From JBBTTE01 sp038064375 (GTDB lineage: Bacteria; Patescibacteriota; Saccharimonadia; Saccharimonadales; UBA4665), in NCBI GenBank assembly GCA_038064375.1, contig JBBTTF010000001.1:124001-188000 (forward strand): a stretch of 64,000 nt of DNA. Reading direction: 5' to 3'. Every line of letters begins with the position of its first letter. Positions within the stretch are counted from its first letter, which is position 1. Positions 1-7,994 of the stretch are shown piece after piece. A program made the position numbers and the translations under genes. Under the pieces are notes generated by a model. That model was not told the DNA's origin and did not search any database. It worked only from the letters and a program-made list of their open reading frames with translations.

Positions 1-227
1 AAGGCACCGGCGATAATTGCAATAATGTCTGTGATATTAGAAATCAGCCCCTTACCATCGGCATCTGATATCGGGTCCTTGGTGGTCTTGTCAGTACAAA
101 CTGCTGAATTGGCTTGAGCACCACTACAATCAACACCACCAAAGGCATCGTAAGCCAGAGCTGATGTAGGTACCGCGAACAGGCACAAGCTGATCAACAT
201 AACTGACATTACAAATCGCTTTATCAT
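1..227 (-). CDS. Pilin-like small secreted/membrane protein (cut by window edge)
   Basis: The first 75 codons are visible; the rest lies left of the window. It starts MIKRFVMSVMLISLCLF, a clear signal peptide ending near TSALA, followed by a short polar Cys-containing stretch (DCSGAQANSAVC) and the start of a hydrophobic segment (ITDIIAIIAGA). Its ATG overlaps the stop of the upstream gene by four bases (ATGA), so it is the fourth gene of a leftward operon of similar proteins. I infer a VirB2/pilin-like T4SS subunit, because the three upstream genes share the arrangement of signal peptide, hydrophobic segment, G(D/N)P motif and second hydrophobic segment. The defining C-terminal half cannot be seen. 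Confidence 0.7.
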   Translation of the reverse strand, partial: MIKRFVMSVMLISLCLFAVPTSALAYDAFGGVDCSGAQANSAVCTDKTTKDPISDADGKGLISNITDIIAIIAGA

Positions 228-517
228 AGTCGTTTTGCCACAAATACTGTTATTGCTTGAGCCGATATGGCGACAACGAGGCCAATTAGGGCATAGATTA
301 TTCCGTTCTTGGCGTTAGAGGTCTTCTGAGGATCGCCAGCCGAGACAATATATTCGAGACCTGACTTGGTAATCATCAAAAGGGCTGCGGCACCAATGAT
401 TGCATAGGCTATGCCCAAAATAGTTGTAATTGTCGTGTCGTCAGCCTTAACGTTTGGCAGACTGTAAGCCTTGATGTCTGTTACCGCTAGGTATACGCTG
501 CTGAGAAGTGTGTTCAT
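224..517 (-). CDS. VirB2/TrbC-like pilin candidate, 97 aa
   Basis: A small protein with two hydrophobic segments (about residues 30-52 and 70-92) joined by a short loop carrying SAGDPQKTSNAKN. That loop (GDP-x-K plus a later AK) recurs in the next two upstream genes and is common in small T4SS pilin-like proteins of CPR bacteria. VirB2-family subunits are cyclic or linear pilins with two membrane helices that build the conjugative pilus. It overlaps both neighbours by four bases (ATGA), so translation is coupled within the operon. Unlike its neighbours it has no long secreted region between an N-terminal signal and the first helix. The pilin role is inferred from topology, motif and the nearby VirB4 gene. 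Confidence 0.75.
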   Translation of the reverse strand: MNTLLSSVYLAVTDIKAYSLPNVKADDTTITTILGIAYAIIGAAALLMITKSGLEYIVSAGDPQKTSNAKNGIIYALIGLVVAISAQAITVFVAKRL

Positions 518-1053
518 GATAGTTTACTTCCTACGAAGCTAATAAATGCGATGGCTGTCATTGCTATGGCCATACCAATTAATGCATTAAGTATACTCGA
601 TTTGGCCTCCGAGGTTTTCTCTGGATTGCCCTCACTAAGCACATACTTAAAGCCACCGACTAGAACAAAGATAACCGCAACTAACCCAGATATTCTTAGT
701 AGGTCATCAACAACAGCTAACAATACAGCGGGTATGTCACTCTTGGTTTGACCACAGTCATTGGCAGGATTTTGGGGGAAAATATTAAAGCATTTGATCT
801 CACAGGGATCTTGATTGCCATTCTTATCCTTTGGAGCAGAGGACGAGGTAAACTCGGCGTTCATATAGTAGTACCAAGGTCTGAGCCCAAAGAAAGATTT
901 GCTACAACCACTCACAGAAGCATTGGCTGGCGCCGCATAGGCGGGCTTGCTAGCTACAACACTGCCGGCAAAGGCGGCCACAAAAGACACTGAAACAATC
1001 ATCAAACTGATTGTTGCGACCGTTCCACCCAAAGTTTTGTGTTTAAAGCTCAA
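514..1053 (-). CDS. Pilin-like protein with extracellular Cys-rich insert, 179 aa
   Basis: An N-terminal signal or anchor segment (about residues 12-35, ending KPAYAAPA) is followed by an exposed stretch with five cysteines (SGCSKSFF, DPCEIKCFN, NDCGQT). Then come two hydrophobic segments separated by SEGNPEKTSEAKSS, the same loop as in the neighbouring pilin-like genes. The second half is thus a VirB2-like hairpin and the first half a secreted domain probably stabilised by disulphides. A DsbA-like protein is encoded elsewhere in the window. The gene overlaps its operon neighbours by four bases on both sides. Its function is inferred; it could be a minor pilin or a pilus tip/adhesin version. 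Confidence 0.7.
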   Translation of the reverse strand: MSFKHKTLGGTVATISLMIVSVSFVAAFAGSVVASKPAYAAPANASVSGCSKSFFGLRPWYYYMNAEFTSSSAPKDKNGNQDPCEIKCFNIFPQNPANDCGQTKSDIPAVLLAVVDDLLRISGLVAVIFVLVGGFKYVLSEGNPEKTSEAKSSILNALIGMAIAMTAIAFISFVGSKLS

Positions 1054-1757
1054 AATACACCCCCCGGTACAAGGAACTGAATGAAGGCGAAAGAGAAGGC
1101 GTAGGCTGCGATTGCCATTAGGGTCAGACTAATACGTTTTTTGGCCTCAGTAACTTTCTGCGGATCACCGCCAGATGCAGAATACTGAATTCCACCCATG
1201 ACAAGTGATATGACAGCAATTAAGCCAAACGCTATTGTCAGCATCTGAATAGCAGGATTAACGTACTTTTTGACCAAATCGCAACTGTTGGAATTGCAGA
1301 GGGCTTTGGAATTAGCCGCACAAGCTGGAATCGTAGGATCAGCCGCACAAGCCGCCGGATCAGGCGTGTTAGGTATTGGCTTGGCACCTTGATAGGCTCT
1401 GCAGGGCTTTTTGAAGTATTTATCGTAAGCTGCCTTGTCAAACGCGTACTTATTAGTATTGCAGTAGGTACTGTACGTTGCCTCGACTCGTGCCTGAGTG
1501 TTGTAGTAGCTGTCGTTTGGACACTTCTTCTTGTTCTTGCTGGCTTTTTCTACGGCTGGGCATATCTGGCTAAGCACTATGCTTTTTAGGGCTGCGTCGG
1601 GTTTTTCTGCGCTGGGCGCGGCTTGAGCACTGGGCGAAAGCCCAATAGATAAGAGACTAAAGGCCATCAGCAAAACCATGCCAAAGAGCTTGGTCACTTT
1701 GGGTATTTTGTAGCCGGCCTTAGACCTCTGGTGGTATTTTTGTTTTATAGCGTTCAT
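1050..1757 (-). CDS. Pilin-like protein, first gene of pilin operon, 235 aa
   Basis: The N-terminus has a polar start (MNAIKQKYHQRSK) and a long signal/anchor segment ending AQAAPSA. A Cys-containing secreted region follows, then two C-terminal hydrophobic segments around SASGGDPQKVTEAKKR, the motif shared with the next two genes. It leads the operon. On the minus strand a -10-like TATAGT at 1772-1767 sits 9 bases before the ATG, so the leader is very short. The secreted part contains the Pro/Ala/Cys-rich stretch ADPTIPACAANSKALCN. It probably encodes the longest of at least four pilin-like subunits. The paralogy is seen directly; assembly into one pilus is inference. Confidence 0.7.
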   Translation of the reverse strand: MNAIKQKYHQRSKAGYKIPKVTKLFGMVLLMAFSLLSIGLSPSAQAAPSAEKPDAALKSIVLSQICPAVEKASKNKKKCPNDSYYNTQARVEATYSTYCNTNKYAFDKAAYDKYFKKPCRAYQGAKPIPNTPDPAACAADPTIPACAANSKALCNSNSCDLVKKYVNPAIQMLTIAFGLIAVISLVMGGIQYSASGGDPQKVTEAKKRISLTLMAIAAYAFSFAFIQFLVPGGVF

Positions 1758-1875
1758 TTAATAAAAACTATACTATCAGCGACGCTTGTTGGCAAGTTGC
1801 AGTCAGCTCCAAGACCGTCTCAGCTCTGGTACACCATAGCGCTTGTGCTATAGTATGAGTAAAAATGAAAACGGT
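1758..1875. promoter_or_regulatory. Divergent promoter region, pilin operon / virB6-like gene
   Basis: This gap separates the leftward pilin operon from the rightward VirB6-like gene. Leftward, TATAGT lies at 1772-1767. Rightward, an extended -10 TGCTATAGT lies at 1846-1854. The rightward -10 abuts an in-frame ATG at 1855, so transcription should start downstream of it and the ATG at 1876 is the better start. Confidence 0.55.
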
Positions 1876-4203
1876 ATGAAACGTCGCTTATTATATATCA
1901 TCCCCCTCCTCACGTTTGTCTTCTTGGTATTGGCCACGACTATTGTTCCGTCTCCAAAAACTTATGCCGCGCCAATAACAACCTTTGCAGTAACACCTCC
2001 AGTGCTTGAGTGTGAATCTATAACCATCAACCCGTTGCACTGGATAGTTTGTCCGGTTGTTGACGGCATGGCGACAGCCGTCGCCCAGCTTGACTCCTTT
2101 ATTAATAAGCAGATGTCAGTCGGGACGCCAGGTGACTCCAGCGACCCGAATCAGATTTTCTGTAACAGCGCCTCGACAGGCAGCGCCAGAGTAAGTTGTG
2201 ACGCCTACCACTCGGCATGGGTGAGCGTGCGCAACATTGCACTCGGTCTGATGGTAATCGCTATTATGTTGGTCTTGATAGCTCAGGCTTTGGGCTTAGA
2301 GATCCTTGATGCTTATACGATACGCAAAATACTACCCAGGCTACTGGTCTGTGCGCTCGCCATAACCCTGTCATGGCAATTGATGCAGTTCTTTGTAACT
2401 CTTAGCAACGATCTAGCTTATGGAATTCGGTTCATAATATACCAGCCGTTCGTGGGCATAGATTCGGCCAAACTCGGTGGTGGCGCCAGCGCTATCAGCA
2501 GCCTATTTGGTCTTGGCGCTTTGACCATCCTAGGCTGGGTCGGCTTATTGACCTACATCGGTACCGCGCTAATTGCCGTCTTTATTGCCGTCTTGGTACT
2601 AATCCTGAGGCAGCTTGTCGTAATCATGCTTATTATATTGGCGCCTTTGGCAATCGCGGCCTATATTCTGCCTAACACTGCTAAGTACTTTAAGTTCTGG
2701 TGGGAATCGTTTAGCAAAGCGCTGCTGATGTTTGCCATGATATCTGGCCTGATTGCTGTTGGTCGAGTATTCTCCGCAGTTTCTGCGGTTAACGATAATG
2801 GCCCTATCGCCCAATTGGCCGGTTTTGCAGCTTACTTCTTGCCTTACTTCTTGATCCCAGCTACCTTCAAGTTTGCCGGTGGAGCTCTGAGCCAAATCGG
2901 TGGCTTTGTTAACTCCCGCGGTCAGGGCGCCTTTGGAATGCTCAAGAACTACCGCGGCAACGTCGCCAAAAAGAATGTTCAGGATCTCAAGGACGGCAAC
3001 CGACTACGGGGCGAAAACTATCGTGGTCCATATGGCGCCTTTGCTCGTCGCTTTAACGCAGCCACCCGCGAGACCGCCAACCTCAAGAACGCTGGCTACA
3101 ACCCAGCCAGAATGCGCTCTCGAATGAGTGCCGCAAGATCAACTGCTATGGCTGACATGGCGATGGAGGCCTTGGAGAAAAACAAAGATGTCTCGGCAAT
3201 TAAGTCTGATGACGACTTGGTCGAGTCGGCATTGTACGCCTCGCGCGAGGAGAAGGAAGGCCGTCGAGGTGGTGACCACGCCGTACGCGAAGCACTTAGA
3301 GATCGCGGCTATGCCAACGTGGAGCAGGGTGTTGCCCTAGTCCGCTCCGCCCGCAACTCAATGCAAACCGATGCCTTTGATACGTCCATGGCCATTGCCA
3401 GCTTTGGTACCAGCAGCGGTTGGACGCCTAAGTACCACACCGACCCAGTAACTGGCCAGAAGACCTTGATGAAGGGAAGCGGCGGTGCTGGTGAAGCCCG
3501 TCAAATGATCAACCAAGTTGTCGGCGACGATCGCCAACGCGGTATTAGGGTGCTTGGCATGTCTCGTCAAATGGCCGAATCTAAGGGACGTTACGACCTA
3601 TCCGGTGGTAGCTTCACAGAAGATGCTGAGATGCTAGAACTAGCTCACGACGGCAAGCTAACCACCGCTCAACTGACAGAACGCGTCCACCGCGGCGTAC
3701 TCGACGGTACTGGCCGTGGCCGAATCTTTGGTGGTCACCGACGCGCCATCGATGCCTTGGCGCCAATGGTCAAGACTGAGCTTGACGAAGCCTTCATGGG
3801 CGGCAATGGCAAGGTCGCCTCAGGTGATGCGGCCTTCCAGCAATTGGCCTTTGCGGCTGACACTCTTGATGCCGCCGGCTCCAACTCGGCAGAGAGCGCG
3901 CGCGAGTTTAATGAGAAAGTGCTTCAGCAGACCGTTGATCTCGGTCAAATTGATAATTCAGTTATTACAGCTATCGGGCCTGACACATTGGCTCGCATTG
4001 CTCCTAGTGGTAAGACTACTTATGGAGAAATTATGGAAGCCGTGCGCACAAACCCACAGTTTGGTCGCTACCGCCGCGAATATGGTGCCAGCTCACGTGA
4101 AGCTGCTGCGAGTGGCGCATTCAATCCTCAAGCACCTCCACCAGCTGCACCTCCACCCGGACAAGCACCTCCGGCAGGTGGTGGCGGGGCACCGGGTGCT
4201 TAG
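1876..4203 (+). CDS. VirB6/TrbL-like T4SS inner-membrane channel protein
   Basis: From ATG 1876 this is a 775-residue protein. It has a signal peptide (MKRRLLYIIPLLTFVF to SPKTYAAP), a Cys-containing periplasmic stretch, and about seven hydrophobic segments in the first ~330 residues. A long, soluble, charged C-terminal half (about 440 residues) follows, with a Pro/Gly tail (PPPAAPPPG). This is the layout of VirB6/TrbL polytopic proteins, which form the inner-membrane channel of type IV secretion systems. The C-terminal half, rich in Arg, Ala and Gly, has no domain I recognise. An in-frame TTG at 1843 and ATG at 1855 lie upstream but overlap or precede a likely -10 box. The gene is close to the PrgI, TraC and VirB4 genes. 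Confidence 0.8.
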   Translation: MKRRLLYIIPLLTFVFLVLATTIVPSPKTYAAPITTFAVTPPVLECESITINPLHWIVCPVVDGMATAVAQLDSFINKQMSVGTPGDSSDPNQIFCNSASTGSARVSCDAYHSAWVSVRNIALGLMVIAIMLVLIAQALGLEILDAYTIRKILPRLLVCALAITLSWQLMQFFVTLSNDLAYGIRFIIYQPFVGIDSAKLGGGASAISSLFGLGALTILGWVGLLTYIGTALIAVFIAVLVLILRQLVVIMLIILAPLAIAAYILPNTAKYFKFWWESFSKALLMFAMISGLIAVGRVFSAVSAVNDNGPIAQLAGFAAYFLPYFLIPATFKFAGGALSQIGGFVNSRGQGAFGMLKNYRGNVAKKNVQDLKDGNRLRGENYRGPYGAFARRFNAATRETANLKNAGYNPARMRSRMSAARSTAMADMAMEALEKNKDVSAIKSDDDLVESALYASREEKEGRRGGDHAVREALRDRGYANVEQGVALVRSARNSMQTDAFDTSMAIASFGTSSGWTPKYHTDPVTGQKTLMKGSGGAGEARQMINQVVGDDRQRGIRVLGMSRQMAESKGRYDLSGGSFTEDAEMLELAHDGKLTTAQLTERVHRGVLDGTGRGRIFGGHRRAIDALAPMVKTELDEAFMGGNGKVASGDAAFQQLAFAADTLDAAGSNSAESAREFNEKVLQQTVDLGQIDNSVITAIGPDTLARIAPSGKTTYGEIMEAVRTNPQFGRYRREYGASSREAAASGAFNPQAPPPAAPPPGQAPPAGGGGAPGA

Positions 4204-4221
4204 TATCTAGCTTTTTAGTTT

Positions 4222-5823
4222 TTAGTTGTTTTCGTCGTCTGGGTTTTGTTGAGCCTGTTGCGCTCGTGCAGCTTCAGCGATTATCTCTGCCTGCATGTGG
4301 TCGTTGATGTCGTGGGCTTCGTTATAGTCAGCTGTAATAGCTTGTTCTCGTTGGGCTTGAGCTTGAGCAGCCCCAAGGGCACCAACTACTGCTTGTCCTG
4401 TAGCTGCAGCCTGTCTTTGTATCAATTGCTCTTGCTGGGCTTCTGCCTTGGCTTGCTGGTCGCGTGCTTCATTTTCGGCATGTGCATTAAATTCGTCCCA
4501 CCATTTTTCGCCAAATTGATGTGGCTGATTAGGATTAGGGTCAAAGAGCTGAGGCGCATCTCCCTCTTGAATAGCTAATATCTTCTCTTCTACTTCTTTA
4601 AGCTTTTCGATCTGGGCAGGCAAGTGTTGAGGAGTAGTAATTCTCTTATGTGTGCCCGCCAACTGGTCCAAGTCCTGTCCAAATACTTGGCGGTCTTTGC
4701 CTAGCAACCTTGCAAATTTACCCTTGGAGTCATTTGAAAAGCTTTGTGGTGCGCCCAGTACGTCAAGATCTTCGCCAACTGCAACAGTCCTTTTGCGCTG
4801 GCTTTCGTTCTCTGGGGTAACGTGGGCTTCAAGAGCACCAGCAAAAGTTTTCTTCCCATGCTTATCAACAACTAAGGCGTCGGTTCGATTGCGCTCCGCA
4901 ACACTAGTACTCCTAGCAGTAGCGACACCATTCGTAGGATTGTTGCGTGGGCGCACTACATCTGGCAATAACCAGCCCTGCATTTCTTCGACCACACGAT
5001 AGCGTTGGTGGCGACGGTCATCTGGTGCTTCGCCTGTCTGATATTCAGCCAGACTGAAAGTATTACTGCCGGCGTGCGGGAAAATCACGCGACCAATACG
5101 ACCCGGCTGCATAAACTTGGACTCTAGGATGCGTTGCTGACTCCATGGGATCTTCTCGATTTGCTCAATTTTGTACTCTACGTCTGGACGATCAACCGAA
5201 CCAACTAGATCTATTGCTGCGTCAACATCTCTGCGAGCCTCTCGGTGAAGTTGTTGGTTGACGCTTTCTTCATTTTCTTGCAAGTTTTGAGTAGACCTCC
5301 GCGCAGCGACTGCTGGATCGTTGGGGTCCATGGTTGGCTGATCATTAGCATCGTCTTCGTTGCCGTTATTACGAGAGCGTCGAAAACGCGCGAATCGTCC
5401 ACCATTGTTGCCATTGGCATCGTTTTGACCGTCGTTGGGGTCGGTTTGGTCAACTGGGCCCTCTGGTCCTTCAGGCGCGTCTGGTTGTACTGCGGTGTTC
5501 TCAACTGTCGGGTCGTCTGGGTTACCGTGAGGGAAGCCTTCTACAGGAGGCATGTTTGCGTTGTCTTGTGGTGCATGAGGGTCGGCAATAACCCAGTTTG
5601 GGTCTTCTGGGGTAGTTGGAGTGGCGGTCGTGGTTGGGTCTGTAGGGATAGGCGCCTCAAAAGGAGTTGCTGGAGGGGCGTTTGGGTCAACTGGTACAAT
5701 TGGATCAACAGGGGCTTGGTCGCCTAGCTGGTCGTGAGGGTTGCCAAAAGGGAACTCGTCTGGGTTTTGCGGAGGGTTTTGGCCGTTGTTTTCTGGACCG
5801 TTATTGTTTATGTTTTCTGCCAT
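4222..5823 (-). CDS. Acidic, Pro/Asn/Asp-rich protein of the T4SS locus, unknown function
   Basis: A 533-residue soluble protein with no signal peptide. Residues 1 to about 170 are low complexity, rich in Asn, Pro, Asp and Glu (for example NDPNDGQNDANGNN). The middle part is folded-looking (VDAAIDLVGSVDRPDVEYKI onward), and the C-terminus is Gln/Ala/Glu-rich and probably helical or coiled-coil (about 450-530). I do not recognise a family. It is transcribed against the flanking T4SS genes. The start at 5823 (MAENINN) is preferred over an in-frame start at 5859 because a minus-strand TATAGT ends 7 bases before it, inside the longer version. Position suggests a cytoplasmic accessory or substrate of the secretion system; this is inference. 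Confidence 0.7.
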   Translation of the reverse strand: MAENINNNGPENNGQNPPQNPDEFPFGNPHDQLGDQAPVDPIVPVDPNAPPATPFEAPIPTDPTTTATPTTPEDPNWVIADPHAPQDNANMPPVEGFPHGNPDDPTVENTAVQPDAPEGPEGPVDQTDPNDGQNDANGNNGGRFARFRRSRNNGNEDDANDQPTMDPNDPAVAARRSTQNLQENEESVNQQLHREARRDVDAAIDLVGSVDRPDVEYKIEQIEKIPWSQQRILESKFMQPGRIGRVIFPHAGSNTFSLAEYQTGEAPDDRRHQRYRVVEEMQGWLLPDVVRPRNNPTNGVATARSTSVAERNRTDALVVDKHGKKTFAGALEAHVTPENESQRKRTVAVGEDLDVLGAPQSFSNDSKGKFARLLGKDRQVFGQDLDQLAGTHKRITTPQHLPAQIEKLKEVEEKILAIQEGDAPQLFDPNPNQPHQFGEKWWDEFNAHAENEARDQQAKAEAQQEQLIQRQAAATGQAVVGALGAAQAQAQREQAITADYNEAHDINDHMQAEIIAEAARAQQAQQNPDDENN

Positions 5824-5933
5824 GGTTAACACTATACTACATTCTTTCAATAAACGCAAGCACTTTGTGTAATATGTTTTAGGTAGGGAAGTCGGTTACG
5901 CTTATTCAAGGTGTTTGATATACTTAGGAAAGC

Positions 5934-7055
5934 ATGGCAACATACAAATTAATTCAGGATATTGAGGCTGAGGATCACATTCTTGGTCCTTTGTCGTTGC
6001 GTCAGTTTATCTTTGCCTTGGTTGCGGTGTTTTTGTTCTATGTGAACTATATGTTGCTGGTCAAGGGCGCAGCGTTTTTGCTTGTTATTTTGCTGCCGCC
6101 AGCTCTGTTTTGCGCGTTTTTTGCGGTGCCATTTGGGCGTGATCAGCCGACTGAAGTTTGGGCTTTGGCTAAGCTGCGGTTTTGGTTCAAGCCACGTCGA
6201 CGGGTGTGGAATCAGAGCGGTGTCAAAGAGTTGGTGACAATTACTGTTCCTAAGAAAGTAGAGCGCGTGTTGACCAATGGACTGGATCAAAGAGAGGTTA
6301 GTAGTCGGCTGACGGCGCTAGCCAATACGATTGATAGTCGCGGTTGGGCTGTTAAGAATGTCGATTTTGGGGCACATTCTATGTTTCCTAGTAGTTCTGA
6401 TCGGCTGATCGATCTTAATACGATGCCGCAAGAAGTGCCTAGTTATGAAAACTACCCAGCAAACGACATTATGGATGCTTCGACTAGCCCGATTGCGAGG
6501 CAGTTTGACACGATGATTAATGAGTCGAGTGTGGCGCACCGACAGCAATTGATAAATGAGATGAACAACCCAGCGCCATCACCGCAACAAGCAGCCCCGC
6601 AGCATGACAACTGGTTTGTGGAGCGGGCTGGGGCAGCCATGGGGACGTCTTCACCGGCTTTACCTGCGCAAATGGCCCCACCACCAGCGCCAGTGTCATC
6701 TGCACCAGCGCCAGTACCGACGCCTATGCCGGCGACGGTCGCTGACCCAAATGCTGAGACTGAGCTGTCAGAACAATTGGCGGCAAGGTCAAATTCTAGC
6801 CATGTATCGCTTAACAATATGCACTCTTTGCAGCCTGTTGCTGACGTTGCTTCGGCCGACGATAGCACAAGCGCTATGGACGACCCTCAAACAGATCAGC
6901 AATTGGCATCGAACAGCCCGTCTACTGCGGTGACATCACCTAGTGACCCTGCTATACTATCCTTGGCGAATAACAACGATCTCAATGTGTCGACTTTGGC
7001 TCGTGAGGCTCACAAGGCGAAGGGTGACGACGAGGTCGTGATCTCGTTGCGCTGA
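5934..7055 (+). CDS. PrgI family protein (T4SS)
   Basis: The N-terminal ~110 residues match the PrgI pattern. A short cytoplasmic start (ATYKLIQDIEAEDHILGPLSLRQFIF) is followed by two close hydrophobic segments (about 25-70), then FGRDQPTEVWALAKLRFWFKPRRR. PrgI proteins sit next to VirB4 in Gram-positive and CPR T4SS loci and take the place of VirB3-like inner-membrane partners. The remaining 250 residues are polar, Pro/Ala/Ser-rich and probably disordered, longer than a bare PrgI domain of about 110 residues. A TATACT box at 5919-5924 leaves only about 3 bases of predicted leader. The gene begins the rightward PrgI-TraC-VirB4 group. Confidence 0.85.
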   Translation: MATYKLIQDIEAEDHILGPLSLRQFIFALVAVFLFYVNYMLLVKGAAFLLVILLPPALFCAFFAVPFGRDQPTEVWALAKLRFWFKPRRRVWNQSGVKELVTITVPKKVERVLTNGLDQREVSSRLTALANTIDSRGWAVKNVDFGAHSMFPSSSDRLIDLNTMPQEVPSYENYPANDIMDASTSPIARQFDTMINESSVAHRQQLINEMNNPAPSPQQAAPQHDNWFVERAGAAMGTSSPALPAQMAPPPAPVSSAPAPVPTPMPATVADPNAETELSEQLAARSNSSHVSLNNMHSLQPVADVASADDSTSAMDDPQTDQQLASNSPSTAVTSPSDPAILSLANNNDLNVSTLAREAHKAKGDDEVVISLR

Positions 7056-7107
7056 TCAGTCATGCAAACATGAAGCGTGGGTACAAAATAAAGGTGGGCA
7101 ACCAGTA

Positions 7108-7992
7108 ATGAATCCTTCGGCACCGAATCAACCGAACCCTAACATGGGGGCTACTCAAGCACCTTTGATTCCTGGGCAGCAGATTCAACCAGTTATGCCC
7201 GGTGGCATGGGCGGTCCGGCACCTGTTAACCTGCCCAACGGTCGACCACCAGCCAAGCTAGCAACACACCCCAACAGCACCCAGAACTCCTTACAAATTG
7301 CCGAAGTTCGCGATGGTATTGTGATTATGAATGACGGTTCTTTCCGCTCGGTTGTGATGGTTAAAAGTATTAACTTTGATCTTATGAGCCCGCAGGAACA
7401 AGAAGCCGTGGAGAGCGGTTATCAGGGGTTTTTGAACTCTTTGTACTTCCCGATTCAGATATTTATCCGTTCGCAAAAGGTTGATCTGCGACCGTACATC
7501 GAAAAGCTTGATAAGATCCGTACCGAGCATGACAACATGCTTTTGGCGCTATTGATGGAAGACTATATTGGCTACATTGGTAACCTTAGTGAGCAAACCA
7601 ATATCATGGATAAGAAGTTTTATATTGTCATACCTTTCTTCCCTGTTGTTGATGTTCAAAAAGGGCTGACCCAAAGCAAAAACTTTCTTGGCGGTTTGGG
7701 TGGAGTTTTTCGACCTAAGGAGCAGCACGTTACGATCAATGAGGCTGACCTTGAGAATGCTAAGACTGAGCTACGCAACCGAGTTCAGGCAGTTCTGGCC
7801 GGTGTTCGGCAGTGCGGAATACAGGGACTGCCCTTGGACACCCAAGAGTTGATCGAGCTTTACTACGATACCTACAACCCAGATACTGCCACCCGTCAGC
7901 AACTCAAAGACTTTGGTAGTATGACGGCTGACGTAATCACCAAGGGTGAAGGCGTGGCACCTCAAGAACACCTAAAACGGGAGCTACAGTAA
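7108..7992 (+). CDS. TraC-like T4SS protein preceding VirB4
   Basis: A 294-residue protein. Residues 1-60 are Pro/Gly/Asn-rich and probably flexible. The folded part starts at LQIAEVRDGIVIMNDGSFRSVVMVKSINFDLMS and contains FIRSQKVDLRPYIEKL and KFYIVIPFFPV. It resembles the N-terminal domain of VirB4/TraC ATPases, encoded separately in many CPR and Gram-positive T4SS loci. It has no P-loop. Its stop is 2 bases from the start of the VirB4 gene, so the two are surely cotranslated, and the products probably form one ATPase assembly at the inner face of the membrane. The upstream site AAAGGTGGG (7090-7098) is a plausible ribosome-binding site. Confidence 0.75.
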   Translation: MNPSAPNQPNPNMGATQAPLIPGQQIQPVMPGGMGGPAPVNLPNGRPPAKLATHPNSTQNSLQIAEVRDGIVIMNDGSFRSVVMVKSINFDLMSPQEQEAVESGYQGFLNSLYFPIQIFIRSQKVDLRPYIEKLDKIRTEHDNMLLALLMEDYIGYIGNLSEQTNIMDKKFYIVIPFFPVVDVQKGLTQSKNFLGGLGGVFRPKEQHVTINEADLENAKTELRNRVQAVLAGVRQCGIQGLPLDTQELIELYYDTYNPDTATRQQLKDFGSMTADVITKGEGVAPQEHLKRELQ

Positions 7993-7994
7993 TC

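Noticed and set aside
748..993. Plus-strand open frames over the pilin operon.
   Set aside because: They mirror genes with clear signal peptides and overlapping starts on the minus strand, and have no recognisable features.
1843..1875. Upstream starts (TTG 1843, ATG 1855) of the VirB6-like gene.
   Set aside because: They overlap or abut the extended -10 TGCTATAGT; ATG 1876 begins a regular signal peptide.
4204..4221. A terminator between the VirB6-like gene and the convergent acidic-protein gene.
   Set aside because: The 18-base gap is T-rich but has no stable stem.
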